Source: Bog-756 sp038210245
GTDB lineage: Bacteria > Actinomycetota > Acidimicrobiia > Acidimicrobiales > RAAP-2
Direction: 5' to 3'
NCBI GenBank assembly: GCA_038210245.1
Contig: JBBQWW010000017.1
Span: 1 to 48,400, forward strand
Length of the DNA: 48,400 nucleotides
The position numbers were made by a program, and so were the translations under genes. This document shows, in pieces, positions 16,584 to 25,809 of this stretch. The first letter of the stretch is position 1; each line of letters starts with the position of its first letter. The notes beneath the pieces were generated by a model that had not been told where the DNA came from, made no database searches, and saw only the letters and a program-made list of their open reading frames with translations.

Positions 16584-17153
16584 GTGGCCGAACGTGAACG
16601 CAGTCATACCCGTCCGCGGGGTGCTGTGTTCGTTCCCCGGGCTCAGGTCATGTCGGCCACCGACGTGCACCGGGCCGTGACCCGCATGGCCCATGAGATC
16701 GCCGAGCGGAACCGCGGTCTGGAGAAGGTCGTGCTGGTCGGCCTCCAGACCGGCGGGGTATCGATCGCCGAGCAGCTGGCCGCCACCCTGGCCGAGGTGG
16801 AGGGGGCCACCATCCCGGTGGGCACGCTGGACGTGGCCTTCTATCGGGATGACATCGGACTCCGACCGGTACTGCCCGAGGCCGCCACCGACATCAGCTT
16901 CGACCTCACCGGGGCCACCGTGGTGCTGGTCGATGACGTCCTGTTCACCGGCCGGACCATTCGGGCCGCCCTCAACGCCCTGGGCGAGTACGGGAGGGCC
17001 CAGGTGGTGGAGCTGGCCGTTATGGTCGACCGCGGCCACCGTGAGCTCCCCATCCGACCCGACTACGTGGGCAAGAACCTCCCGACCCGACGGGACGAGA
17101 TGGTCGACGTCTCGGCCGACGGGGTGTCCCTGGGTGAGTTGGTCAGCCGATGA
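16584..17153 (+). CDS. pyrR: PyrR, pyrimidine operon RNA-binding regulator / uracil phosphoribosyltransferase
   Basis: Binds pyr mRNA when UMP/UTP is high and has the fold of a uracil phosphoribosyltransferase. 189 aa from GTG 16584, which has AGGAGG 4-5 nt upstream. The PRPP loop is VVLVDDVLFTGRT (113-125), preceded by VGLQTGGVSIAEQL and TLDVAFYRDD. The C-terminus has RGHRELPIRPDYVGKNLPT, typical of PyrR. It is the first gene of the pyr operon and overlaps pyrB by 4 nt. The hairpin directly upstream is its own expected target, giving feedback control. Confidence 0.95.
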   Translation: MAERERSHTRPRGAVFVPRAQVMSATDVHRAVTRMAHEIAERNRGLEKVVLVGLQTGGVSIAEQLAATLAEVEGATIPVGTLDVAFYRDDIGLRPVLPEAATDISFDLTGATVVLVDDVLFTGRTIRAALNALGEYGRAQVVELAVMVDRGHRELPIRPDYVGKNLPTRRDEMVDVSADGVSLGELVSR

Positions 17154-18121
17154 GCCCGTTCCCCGCCAACCTGCTGAGCATGGACGACCTGGGCCCCCCC
17201 GACATCGCCCAGGTGCTGGAGGTGGCTGACTCGTTCGTCGAGGTGGGGCGTCGGGCCAATCCCAAGGTGCCGGCGCTGCGGGGTCGTACCGTGGCCACCT
17301 TGTTCTTCGAGGACTCCACCCGAACCCGCATGTCCTTCGAGACGGCGGCCAAGCGGATGTCGGCCGACGTGCTCTCCTTCGCCGCCGGGTCCTCGTCGCT
17401 CAAGAAGGGCGAGTCGTTGCGGGACACCGTGGAGACCATCGAGGCCATCGGGATCGATGCCGTGATCATCCGACACGCCTCGTCGGGGGTCCCGGCCCGG
17501 GTGGCCCAGTGGGTGGACCACTGCGCCGTGGTCAACGCCGGCGACGGCTGGCATCAGCACCCCACCCAGGCCCTGCTCGACCTGTACACGGTCCGTCAGG
17601 CCCTCGGGGGAGGCGATGCCGGCTTGGCCCGCTTCGAGGGACTCCAGGTGCTGATCGTGGGTGACGTCCGCCACAGCCGGGTGGCCCGGTCCCAGGTCAC
17701 CGCGTACGCCGCCCTGGGGGCCGAGGTGACCCTGGTGGCCCCGGCCACCCTGGTGCCGCCGTCACTGGAGGGTTGGCCGATCGCCTCGGTCACCCACCGG
17801 CTCGACGACGTGCTGGAGAAGTCCGACGTGGTCTCGCTGCTTCGGGTGCAGTCCGAGCGGGGCAGCGGAGCCTTCGTGCCCTCGCTGCGGGAGTACACGG
17901 CCGGGTTCGGCCTCACCGCCCGACGGGCGGCCATGCTCCGACCCGACGCCGTCATCCTCCATCCCGGTCCGATCGTGCGGGGAGTGGAGATCGCCTCCGA
18001 CGTCGCCGAGCTGCCGGCCTCCCTGATCACCGAACAGGTCAGCAACGGGGTAGCCGTCCGCATGGCCGTCCTCTTCTTGCTGTTGGGTCAGGGCCCCGGG
18101 GAAGGGGCACCCCGTGGCTGA
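17150..18121 (+). CDS. pyrB: Aspartate carbamoyltransferase, catalytic subunit
   Basis: Condenses carbamoyl phosphate with aspartate to N-carbamoyl-aspartate. 323 aa from ATG 17150 (ATGA overlap with pyrR). The carbamoyl phosphate site is FFEDSTRTRMSFE (52-64). Others are SLKKGESLRDT, HPTQALLDLYT, VGDVRHSRVARS and HPGPIVRGVEI, which has IV where many enzymes have MN. No pyrI regulatory subunit is present, as usual in Gram-positives. It overlaps pyrC by 8 nt. Confidence 0.96.
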   Translation: MSPFPANLLSMDDLGPPDIAQVLEVADSFVEVGRRANPKVPALRGRTVATLFFEDSTRTRMSFETAAKRMSADVLSFAAGSSSLKKGESLRDTVETIEAIGIDAVIIRHASSGVPARVAQWVDHCAVVNAGDGWHQHPTQALLDLYTVRQALGGGDAGLARFEGLQVLIVGDVRHSRVARSQVTAYAALGAEVTLVAPATLVPPSLEGWPIASVTHRLDDVLEKSDVVSLLRVQSERGSGAFVPSLREYTAGFGLTARRAAMLRPDAVILHPGPIVRGVEIASDVAELPASLITEQVSNGVAVRMAVLFLLLGQGPGEGAPRG

Positions 18122-19448
18122 GCGCACGAGGACCGGTACCGGGCGCCGAGATGCTCCGGCCGTGGTGGTGCGCGGTGGCACGGTCATCGACCAGGCCGGC
18201 GAGCGGCCGGCCGACGTGCTGGTGGTGGGGGACCGGGTGGCCGAGGTGGGGACCGTGGTCTCGCCGCCCCGAGGGGCGGTGGAGCTCGATGCCTCGGGCT
18301 GCGTGGTCGCTCCCGGCCTGGTCGATCTGCACACCCATCTACGCCAGCCCGGCCGGGAGGAGTCCGAGACCGTCGAGACCGGGGCCCGGGCCGCCTCCCT
18401 GGGCGGATTCACCGCGGTGGTGGCCATGCCCAACACCGAGCCCACCCTGGACACGGCCGAGGCGGTCCGCAACGTCTACGAGCTGGCGGCCACCGCTACC
18501 GCCGAGGTGGCCGTGGCCGGGGCCATCACCGTGGGTCGGGCCGGCGAGCGGTTGGCCCCGATGGCCGAGCTGGCCGAGCTGGGTGTGCGGATCTTCACCG
18601 ACGACGGGACCGGAGTGCAGTCGGCCGGACTGATGCGCCGGGCCCTGGAGTACGCCGGTGGGCTCGGGGTGATCCTGGCCCAGCACTGCGAGGACGCCAC
18701 GCTGGCCGGTGACGGGGCCATGCACGAGGGAGCCTGGTCCAGCCGCCTCGGTCTGCCCGGCATGCCGGCGGTGGCCGAGGAGGTGATGGTGGCCCGGGAC
18801 CTGGCCTTGGCCCGCTCCACCGGAGCCCGCATCCACTTCCTCCACCTGTCCACGGCCGGCTCGGTCGAGCTGGTGCGCCGGGCCAAGGCCGAAGGCCTGC
18901 CGGTGACGGCCGAGGCCGCCCCCCACCACTTCACCCTGACCGACGCCTGTGCCGCCGGCTACGACCCCGTGTTCAAGGTCAACCCGCCCCTCCGTCCGGG
19001 GTCCGACGTGGCCGCGGTGAAAGAGGGACTGGCCGACGGCACCATCGACGCCATCGCCACCGACCACGCCCCCCACGCCCCTGAGGCCAAGGACCTGCCC
19101 TTCGACCAGGCGCCGCCGGGCATGCTGGGACTGCAGACGGCGCTGTCCCTGGCCCTCACCGAGCTGGACCTGCCGTTGACCCGGATCCTGGCGCTGATGA
19201 GTTGGCAGCCGGCGGCCATCGCCGGCCTGGACGCCGCCCACGGCGGGAGCCAGGGCGGCCCGGTAACTCCGGGCTCGGTGGCCAACCTCTGCGTGATCGA
19301 CCCCACCGCCACCTGGATCGTCGACCCGACCGCCCTGGCCAGCCGCAGCCGGAACTCGCCCTACGGAGGCCGCACCCTCACCGGTCGGGTGCGCCACACC
19401 GTCTTCCGGGGCGAGCCGGTGGTCATCGACGCCGAGGCGCAGCGATGA
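18114..19448 (+). CDS. pyrC: Dihydroorotase (class I)
   Basis: Cyclises N-carbamoyl-aspartate to dihydroorotate. 444 aa from GTG 18114, inside the 8-nt overlap GTGGCTGA with pyrB. Zinc site residues are H73/H75 in DLHTHLRQPG, D163 (FTDDGTGV), H191 (AQHCED), H244 (FLHLST) and D317 (TDHAPH). Length and motifs match the Aquifex/Bacillus-type class I enzyme. The stop overlaps the carA start by 4 nt. Confidence 0.96.
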   Translation: MAERTRTGTGRRDAPAVVVRGGTVIDQAGERPADVLVVGDRVAEVGTVVSPPRGAVELDASGCVVAPGLVDLHTHLRQPGREESETVETGARAASLGGFTAVVAMPNTEPTLDTAEAVRNVYELAATATAEVAVAGAITVGRAGERLAPMAELAELGVRIFTDDGTGVQSAGLMRRALEYAGGLGVILAQHCEDATLAGDGAMHEGAWSSRLGLPGMPAVAEEVMVARDLALARSTGARIHFLHLSTAGSVELVRRAKAEGLPVTAEAAPHHFTLTDACAAGYDPVFKVNPPLRPGSDVAAVKEGLADGTIDAIATDHAPHAPEAKDLPFDQAPPGMLGLQTALSLALTELDLPLTRILALMSWQPAAIAGLDAAHGGSQGGPVTPGSVANLCVIDPTATWIVDPTALASRSRNSPYGGRTLTGRVRHTVFRGEPVVIDAEAQR

Positions 19449-20581
19449 GCGGGCGCAGCGGGCCCCTCCATCGCCACGAGGCGTTCCTGGTGCTGGCCGA
19501 CGGCACCCGCTTCGAGGGCGAAGCCATCGGGGCGCTGGCCGATGGAGGGGTGACCACCGGCGAGGCCGTCTTCAACACCGTGCTCTCGGGCTACCAGGAG
19601 GTGATCACCGATCCGTCCTACGCCGGTCAGGTCATCGCCTTCACCTATCCCCACATCGGCAACTACGGGGTCAATCCGACCGACGACGAGGCCCCGCGGC
19701 CCCATTGCCGCGGGGTCATCGTGCGAGACCTCACCGATCGGCCCAGCAGCTGGCGTTCGACCGAGTCGCTCGAAGCGTTCCTGATCCGGTTCGGGATACC
19801 CGGGATCACCGGGATCGATACCCGTCGTCTCACCCGCCATCTGCGGGACCACGGGTCCATGCCCTGTGCCTTCGGCACGGCCGGAGTGTCCGAACTAGCC
19901 GCCGCCGCCGAGACCGAACCGTCCACCGAGGGACGGGACCTGGTCTCCACGGTGACCACGCCGACCGTGCTCACCCGGGGCTCGGGTCCGTACCGGGTGG
20001 TGGCCTATGACTTCGGCATCAAAGAGGCCATGCTCCGCCAGCTGGGCGAGCTGGCCACGGTGACCGTGGTGCCGGCCTCGACCCCGGCCGAGGAGGCCCT
20101 CGCACTGGAGCCCGACGGCATCTTCTTGTCCAACGGCCCGGGGGACCCGGCCGCCCTGCCCGGCATCGTGGCCGAGATCCGAACCCTGGCCGGGACGGGC
20201 ACGGTCCCGGTGTTCGGTATCTGCCTCGGGCACCAGTTGCTGGCCACCGCCCTCGGGGCCACCACGTTCAAGCTCCCCTTCGGCCACCACGGCGGCAACC
20301 ACCCGGTGCGGCGGATCTCCACCGGCCGCGTGGAGATCACCTCACAGAACCACAACTACGCGGTGGCCGAGGACTCCTTGGCGCCCTCGGAGGTCACCCA
20401 CGTGAATCTCAACGACGGGGTCATCGAGGGGATCCGCAGTGCGGAAGTCCCGGTGTTCAGCGTGCAGTACCACCCCGAAGCCGGGCCCGGCCCCCACGAC
20501 GCCCGCTACCTGTTCGACGAGTTCCGGGCCCTGATGGACGCCACCGGCGCCCGGGCCACGGGCCGACGGGTGGTGGGCTGA
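19445..20581 (+). CDS. carA: Carbamoyl-phosphate synthase, glutaminase (small) subunit
   Basis: Hydrolyses glutamine and channels ammonia to CarB. 378 aa from ATG 19445. The N-terminal CPS domain has FNTVLSGYQEVITDPSYAGQ and GNYGVN. The C-terminal class I amidotransferase triad is C260 (FGICLGHQ), H343 and E345 (VQYHPEA). The FGHHGGNHPV loop is present. It overlaps carB by one base (TGATG), consistent with stoichiometric synthesis. Confidence 0.97.
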   Translation: MSGRSGPLHRHEAFLVLADGTRFEGEAIGALADGGVTTGEAVFNTVLSGYQEVITDPSYAGQVIAFTYPHIGNYGVNPTDDEAPRPHCRGVIVRDLTDRPSSWRSTESLEAFLIRFGIPGITGIDTRRLTRHLRDHGSMPCAFGTAGVSELAAAAETEPSTEGRDLVSTVTTPTVLTRGSGPYRVVAYDFGIKEAMLRQLGELATVTVVPASTPAEEALALEPDGIFLSNGPGDPAALPGIVAEIRTLAGTGTVPVFGICLGHQLLATALGATTFKLPFGHHGGNHPVRRISTGRVEITSQNHNYAVAEDSLAPSEVTHVNLNDGVIEGIRSAEVPVFSVQYHPEAGPGPHDARYLFDEFRALMDATGARATGRRVVG

Positions 20582-23500
20582 TGCCGCGGCGCTCCGACAT
20601 CGAGTCCATCTTGGTCATCGGCTCCGGCCCCATTGTCATTGGCCAGGCCTGCGAGTTCGACTACTCAGGCACCCAGGCCTGCCGGGTCCTGGCCGAGGAG
20701 AAGTTCCGGGTGATCCTGGCCAACTCCAACCCGGCCACCATCATGACCGACCCGGCTATGGCCGACCGGACCTACGTGGAGCCGCTCGACCCCGACGTAC
20801 TCACCGCGATCATCGAGCGCGAGCGCCCCGACGCCCTCCTGCCCACCCTCGGCGGCCAGACCGCCCTCAACTTGACCATGGCCCTGGCCGAGCGGGGCGT
20901 CCTCGACGCCTACGGGGTGGAGGTCATCGGAGCCAACGCCGAGGCCATCGCCACCGCCGAGGACCGCGAGCGGTTCAAGGCGGCCATGCAGGAGATCGGG
21001 CTGGCCGTGCCCTCCTCGGGCTTCGCCCACTCCCTCGACGAGGCCCTGGCCATCGGGGAGTCCATCGGCTTCCCCATCATGGTGCGGCCCAGCTACATCC
21101 TGGGGGGGGCGGGCACCGGGATCGCCGTCGACCGGGACCACCTGGTCCGGCTGGCCGCCGAGGGCCTCGAGGCTTCACCGGTCACTGAGGTGCTCGTCGA
21201 GCAGTCCATCGCCGGCCAGAAGGAGTTCGAGCTGGAGGTCATGCGGGACGCGGCCGACAACTGCGTGATCATCTGCTCCATCGAGAACTTCGACCCCATG
21301 GGGGTCCACACCGGCGACTCCATCACCGTGGCCCCGGCCCAAACCCTCACCGACGTCGAGTACCAGGAGATGCGGGACGCCGCCTTCGCCTGCATCCGCC
21401 GGGTAGGGGTGGAGACCGGTGGCTCCAACGTGCAGTTCGCCGTGGACCCGACCGACGGCCGCCAGGTGGTCATCGAGATGAACCCCCGGGTGTCCCGGTC
21501 CTCAGCGCTGGCCTCCAAGGCCACCGGGTTCCCCATCGCCAAGATCGCCGCCCGGCTGGCGGTGGGCTACCGCCTCGACGAGATCACCAACGACATCACC
21601 GGGGCCACCCCGGCGTCGTTCGAGCCCACCATCGACTACGTGGTGACCAAGATCCCCCGGTGGGCGTTCGAGAAGCTCCCCGGGGCCACCGACGTGCTCG
21701 GGACCCGCATGCAGTCGGTGGGTGAGGTGATGGGCATCGGGCGGACCTTCCCCGAGTCACTGCAGAAGGCGGTCCGCTCACTGGAGCAGGGGCGGCACGG
21801 TCTCAACGGCGATCCCGCCGAGACCGCCCTCGATCCGTGGTCCACCGAGGAGCTGCTGGAGGCGGTGGCCATCGCCACCCCGGAGCGGATCTTCCAGGTC
21901 GAAGCCCTCTTGCGGCGTGGGGTGTCTGTGGACCAGCTGGCCGAGGCCACGGGCATCGACCCGTGGTTCCTGGAGGAGATGGCCCAGATCACGGATGGCC
22001 GGATGGCCCTCGATCTCCAGGTCACCCTGGGCGTCACCGTCGCCGACCTCGACCGCCGGGCGTGGCGCCGACTCAAGCAGCTGGGCTACTCGGACGAGCA
22101 GCTGGCCTACCTGTTCGGGGAGGGCGTGGGACCGTCGGACATCCGCCGGGCCCGGACCGCCCTCGGGGTCGGGGTCACCTACAAGACGGTGGACACCTGT
22201 GGGGCAGAGTTCGAGGCCCACACCCCCTACCACTACTCGACCACCGAGGACGAGGACGAGGTCCAGCCCTCCGACCGGCCCCGGGTGGTGATCCTGGGCT
22301 CGGGACCCAACCGGATCGGACAGGGCATCGAGTTCGACTACTGCTGCGTACACGCCTCGTTCGCCCTCCGGGCCGCCGGGTACGAGACGGTGATGGTGAA
22401 CTGCAACCCCGAGACCGTCTCCACCGACTACGACACGTCCGACCGGCTGTACTTCGAGCCCCTGACGCCCGAGGACCTGGCCAATGTGCTGGAGCGTGAA
22501 CAGGCCGTCTCGGTGGGCAGTGGCCGGCTGGTCGGGGTCATCGTCTCCCTGGGCGGACAGACACCGCTGAAGTTGGCCGCCGGCATCCCACCCGACCTGG
22601 TCCTCGGGACGCCACCGGCCTCCATCGACCTGGCCGAGGACCGCGAGCAGTGGAACGAGCTCTGCTCCCAGCTAGGCATCCCCCAACCTCCCGGGGGCAC
22701 GGCCACCACCGCCGCCGAGGCGGTGGCCGTGGCCTCCTCCATCGGCTACCCGGTGCTGGTCCGGCCGTCCTACGTGCTCGGAGGGCGAGCCATGGAGATC
22801 GTCTACGACGACGACCGCCTGGCGGCGGCGGTCGAGGCCATGTCCGGCGTGGGCGGGTCGCTCGGTCGGGAGGGAGGGGTGACCGCCGACCGGCCGGTGC
22901 TGGTGGACCGGTTCTTGGAGGACGCCGTCGAGGTCGACGTGGACGCCGTGCGGGACGCCACCGGCGAGGTGGTCATCTGCGGGGTCATGGAACACGTGGA
23001 GGAGGCCGGAGTGCACTCGGGCGACTCGGCCTGCGCCCTGCCCCCCCAGACCCTGTCGGCGAAGGTCATCGCCGAGCTGGAGCGGACGGTTCGGGTCATC
23101 GCCGAGTCGCTGTCGGTGCACGGCCTGATCAATGTGCAGTTCGCCGTCAAGGACGACCAGGCCTACGTGCTGGAAGCCAATCCGCGGGCCAGCCGCACCG
23201 TGCCCTTCGTGGCCAAGGCCACCGGGGTGCCCGTGGCCATGGTGGCGGCCCGGGTGATGGTGGGCGCCACCCTGGCCGAGCTGCGTCAGGAGGGTCTGCT
23301 CACCGAGCCGGTCACCGGGCACGTCTCGGTCAAGGAGGCCGTCCTGCCCTTCAACCGGTTCCCCGGCGTGGACACCCTGCTCGGTCCGGAGATGCGCTCC
23401 ACCGGTGAGGTGATGGGGATCGGATCCACCTTCGGCCTGGCCTTCGCCAAGAGCCAGATCGCCGCCGGCAACCGGCTTCCGGTCAGCGGCACCGTCTTCC

Positions 23501-23895
23501 TCTCCCTGGCCGACCGGGACAAGGCGGCCGGCCTCGATGCGGCGCGGCACTTCGCCGCCCTGGGCTTCGACCTGGCCGCCACCTCGGGCACGGCGGCCAT
23601 GCTGGAGGCCGAGGGCATCGCCGTCTCGACCGTGGTGGCCAAGGTGGGGGAGTCCCACCCCGGCGTGGTGGACGCCGTGGACCTGATCGCCGGCGGCCAG
23701 GTCCAGCTGGTGGTCAACACCCCGAGAGGCCGCGGGCCGCGGGCTGATGGTCTGCACATCCGAGCCACCGCCCTGGCCCACATGGTGCCGTGCCTGACCA
23801 CGGTGGCGGCGGCTCGGGCCGCCGCCGCCGGCATCGCCGACTGGATCAGCCATCCGCTGTCGGTCCGCTCCCTCCAGGAGTACCACGAGCGGTGA
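20581..23895 (+). CDS. carB: Carbamoyl-phosphate synthase, large subunit
   Basis: Makes carbamoyl phosphate from bicarbonate, ammonia and two ATP for pyrimidines (and arginine). 1104 aa, normal length. It has two homologous halves, each with a pre-ATP-grasp motif (ILVIGSGPIVIGQACEFDYS near 10; VVILGSGPNRIGQGIEFDY near 570) and an ATP-grasp domain (about 130-330 and 680-870). They are separated by an oligomerisation domain, and an MGS-like allosteric domain lies at about 960-1104. The MGS domain is the usual site of UMP/ornithine control. No sign of disruption. Confidence 0.98.
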   Translation: MPRRSDIESILVIGSGPIVIGQACEFDYSGTQACRVLAEEKFRVILANSNPATIMTDPAMADRTYVEPLDPDVLTAIIERERPDALLPTLGGQTALNLTMALAERGVLDAYGVEVIGANAEAIATAEDRERFKAAMQEIGLAVPSSGFAHSLDEALAIGESIGFPIMVRPSYILGGAGTGIAVDRDHLVRLAAEGLEASPVTEVLVEQSIAGQKEFELEVMRDAADNCVIICSIENFDPMGVHTGDSITVAPAQTLTDVEYQEMRDAAFACIRRVGVETGGSNVQFAVDPTDGRQVVIEMNPRVSRSSALASKATGFPIAKIAARLAVGYRLDEITNDITGATPASFEPTIDYVVTKIPRWAFEKLPGATDVLGTRMQSVGEVMGIGRTFPESLQKAVRSLEQGRHGLNGDPAETALDPWSTEELLEAVAIATPERIFQVEALLRRGVSVDQLAEATGIDPWFLEEMAQITDGRMALDLQVTLGVTVADLDRRAWRRLKQLGYSDEQLAYLFGEGVGPSDIRRARTALGVGVTYKTVDTCGAEFEAHTPYHYSTTEDEDEVQPSDRPRVVILGSGPNRIGQGIEFDYCCVHASFALRAAGYETVMVNCNPETVSTDYDTSDRLYFEPLTPEDLANVLEREQAVSVGSGRLVGVIVSLGGQTPLKLAAGIPPDLVLGTPPASIDLAEDREQWNELCSQLGIPQPPGGTATTAAEAVAVASSIGYPVLVRPSYVLGGRAMEIVYDDDRLAAAVEAMSGVGGSLGREGGVTADRPVLVDRFLEDAVEVDVDAVRDATGEVVICGVMEHVEEAGVHSGDSACALPPQTLSAKVIAELERTVRVIAESLSVHGLINVQFAVKDDQAYVLEANPRASRTVPFVAKATGVPVAMVAARVMVGATLAELRQEGLLTEPVTGHVSVKEAVLPFNRFPGVDTLLGPEMRSTGEVMGIGSTFGLAFAKSQIAAGNRLPVSGTVFLSLADRDKAAGLDAARHFAALGFDLAATSGTAAMLEAEGIAVSTVVAKVGESHPGVVDAVDLIAGGQVQLVVNTPRGRGPRADGLHIRATALAHMVPCLTTVAAARAAAAGIADWISHPLSVRSLQEYHER

Positions 23896-23899
23896 ACCG

Positions 23900-24895
23900 G
23901 TGAGTCCGTCTCCCCGTCGGTCGGCCCGTGCCGACCGGGTTCGTCGAGCCTGGCGGGCCGTTCGGGCCGGGGACGTCGACCTGACCGCACCGGTGGGCTC
24001 CCTGGTGCTCCCCAACCCGGTGATGACGGCGTCGGGCACCGCCGGCCACGCCGACGAGCTGTCGGCCTACTTCCCTCTGGCCGAGCTGGGAGCCATGGTG
24101 GTCAAGTCGCTGTCGGTGGAGCCGTGGCCCGGCAACCCGGCCCCGCGGGTGCACCAGACCCCGTCGGGCATGCTCAACAGCGTCGGCCTCCAGGGCCCTG
24201 GCCTCGAGGCGTGGCTCGAGCAGGACCTCCCCCGGATGGTGGGACACGGAGCCCGTACCGTGGTCAGCATCTGGGGCCAGCGGGTCGAGGACTTCGCCAA
24301 GGCCGCCGGGATGTTGGCGGGGGTGGAGGGGCTGAGCGCGGTGGAGGTCAACGTCAGCTGTCCCAACCTGGAGGACCGACGCCGAATGTTCGCCCACTCG
24401 CCGAGCGCCACCGCCGAAGTGCTGTCGGCCGTGGGCCAGGCGTGCCCCGGACTGCCCCGTTGGGCCAAGTTGAGCCCCACGGTGGCCGACCTGGCCGAGG
24501 TGGCCGACGCCGCCCTGGGTGCCGGAGCCGAAGCGGTCACCCTGGTCAACACGGTCCTCGGCATGGCCCTCGATCTGGAGGCCCGGCGGCCGGTGCTGGG
24601 TTCGGGACCCGGAGGTGGGGGGCTGTCGGGCCCGGCCATCCACCCGGTCGCGGTCCGGGCCGTGTTCGACGTCCGGGCCGCCCACCCGGCGGCCACCATC
24701 ATCGGGGTGGGTGGGGTGCTGTCGGGTGCCGACGCGGTGGAGTTGATCATGGCCGGAGCCGACGCCGTCCAGGTGGGCACGGCTACCTTCCGCGACCCCA
24801 AGGCCGCCGTGCGGATCCTGGCCGAGCTGGAGCGGTGGTGCTCGCTGCGGGGTGTCCGCCGGGTGACCGAGTTGCGAGGAGTGGCCCATGGTTGA
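23900..24895 (+). CDS. pyrD: Dihydroorotate dehydrogenase, class 1B-like catalytic subunit
   Basis: Oxidises dihydroorotate to orotate with FMN. 331 aa from GTG 23900, 4 bp after carB. The class 1 base C154 is in EVNVSCPNLEDRRR, and LVNTVLGMALDLEARRPVLG with GGGLSGPAIHPVAVR is typical of class 1B (PyrDII). Class 1B normally works with the PyrK electron-transfer subunit, which in many operons lies between carB and pyrD. No pyrK is here or anywhere in the window. The first ~24 residues are Arg-rich and not typical. It overlaps pyrF by 8 nt. Confidence 0.95.
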   Translation: MSPSPRRSARADRVRRAWRAVRAGDVDLTAPVGSLVLPNPVMTASGTAGHADELSAYFPLAELGAMVVKSLSVEPWPGNPAPRVHQTPSGMLNSVGLQGPGLEAWLEQDLPRMVGHGARTVVSIWGQRVEDFAKAAGMLAGVEGLSAVEVNVSCPNLEDRRRMFAHSPSATAEVLSAVGQACPGLPRWAKLSPTVADLAEVADAALGAGAEAVTLVNTVLGMALDLEARRPVLGSGPGGGGLSGPAIHPVAVRAVFDVRAAHPAATIIGVGGVLSGADAVELIMAGADAVQVGTATFRDPKAAVRILAELERWCSLRGVRRVTELRGVAHG

Positions 24896-25760
24896 CGGAG
24901 GAGTCGCCGACGTCGCGGTCCAGGGGTTCGGAGCGAAGGTGGCCGAGGCGGTGGCTCGGACCGGCCCCCTGTGCGCCGGCATCGACCCTTCCGGTGGACT
25001 CCTCCACGCGTGGGGCCTGAGCGACGACGCCACGGGGCTGCGTCAGTTCGGCCTGCGGTGCGTCGAGGCCTTCGCCGGGGTGGTGCCGGTCATCAAGCCC
25101 CAGGTGGCCTTCTTCGAACGGTGCGGCTCAGCCGGCATGGCCGCTCTGGAGTTGGTGCTGGAGGAGGCCCGCTCGGCCGGACTCCTGGTCATCGCCGACG
25201 CCAAACGGGGCGACATCGGGAGCACCATGGAGGCCTACGCCCGGGCCTGGCTGGATCCGGAGAGCCCGCTACGGGCCGACGCCGTCACCGCCGCCCCCTA
25301 CCTGGGCCTCGGTGCCCTCCGACCCATGATCGACCTCGCCGGGTCCACCGGTCGAGGCGTGGTGGTGGTGGCCCGGAGCTCCAACCCCGAGGGCCGCTCG
25401 CTCCAGCTGGCCCGCGTCGACGGGGGACACGGCCCGGCCGTCGAGGACATGCTGCTGGCCGGCATCGCCGAGCTCAACCGTGGCGGTCGCATCCCGCCGG
25501 GCACGGTGGGCGCCGTGGTGGGGGCCACCCTGGGTCCATCGGAGTTCCGCCTGGCCGGTTTGGGCGGGGTGATCCTGGCTCCGGGGGTGGGGGCACAGGG
25601 CGGTACGGCCGCCGGCGTGGGGGCCCTGTTCGGGGAGTGCCCCCCGGGCTCGGTGCTGGCCAGCTCGTCCCGCTCGCTGCTGTCGGCGGGCCCCGACAGG
25701 ACCGCACTCGGTGACGCCGCCGCCAAGGCCCGGGACGAGATGGCCGACGTGCTGGGCTGA
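24888..25760 (+). CDS. pyrF: Orotidine 5'-phosphate decarboxylase (type 2)
   Basis: Decarboxylates OMP to UMP, ending the pathway. 290 aa from ATG 24888 (overlap ATGGTTGA), with GAGGAG upstream. The length and the motif IADAKRGDIGST (102-113) identify the longer type 2 family of actinobacteria and proteobacteria. CAGIDPS and VIKPQVAFFE supply the other catalytic and phosphate-binding residues. It is the last gene of the pyr operon. pyrE is not in the window. Confidence 0.96.
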   Translation: MVDGGVADVAVQGFGAKVAEAVARTGPLCAGIDPSGGLLHAWGLSDDATGLRQFGLRCVEAFAGVVPVIKPQVAFFERCGSAGMAALELVLEEARSAGLLVIADAKRGDIGSTMEAYARAWLDPESPLRADAVTAAPYLGLGALRPMIDLAGSTGRGVVVVARSSNPEGRSLQLARVDGGHGPAVEDMLLAGIAELNRGGRIPPGTVGAVVGATLGPSEFRLAGLGGVILAPGVGAQGGTAAGVGALFGECPPGSVLASSSRSLLSAGPDRTALGDAAAKARDEMADVLG

Positions 25761-25809
25761 TCCGGCGACGGGGCGGCGCGGCCGATCAGCAGCCCGGCCG
25801 GCGGTCGGG

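Noticed and set aside
25761..25809. Rho-independent terminator between pyrF and the convergent gene
   Set aside because: GGCCG/CGGCC can pair but there is no T-run on either strand.
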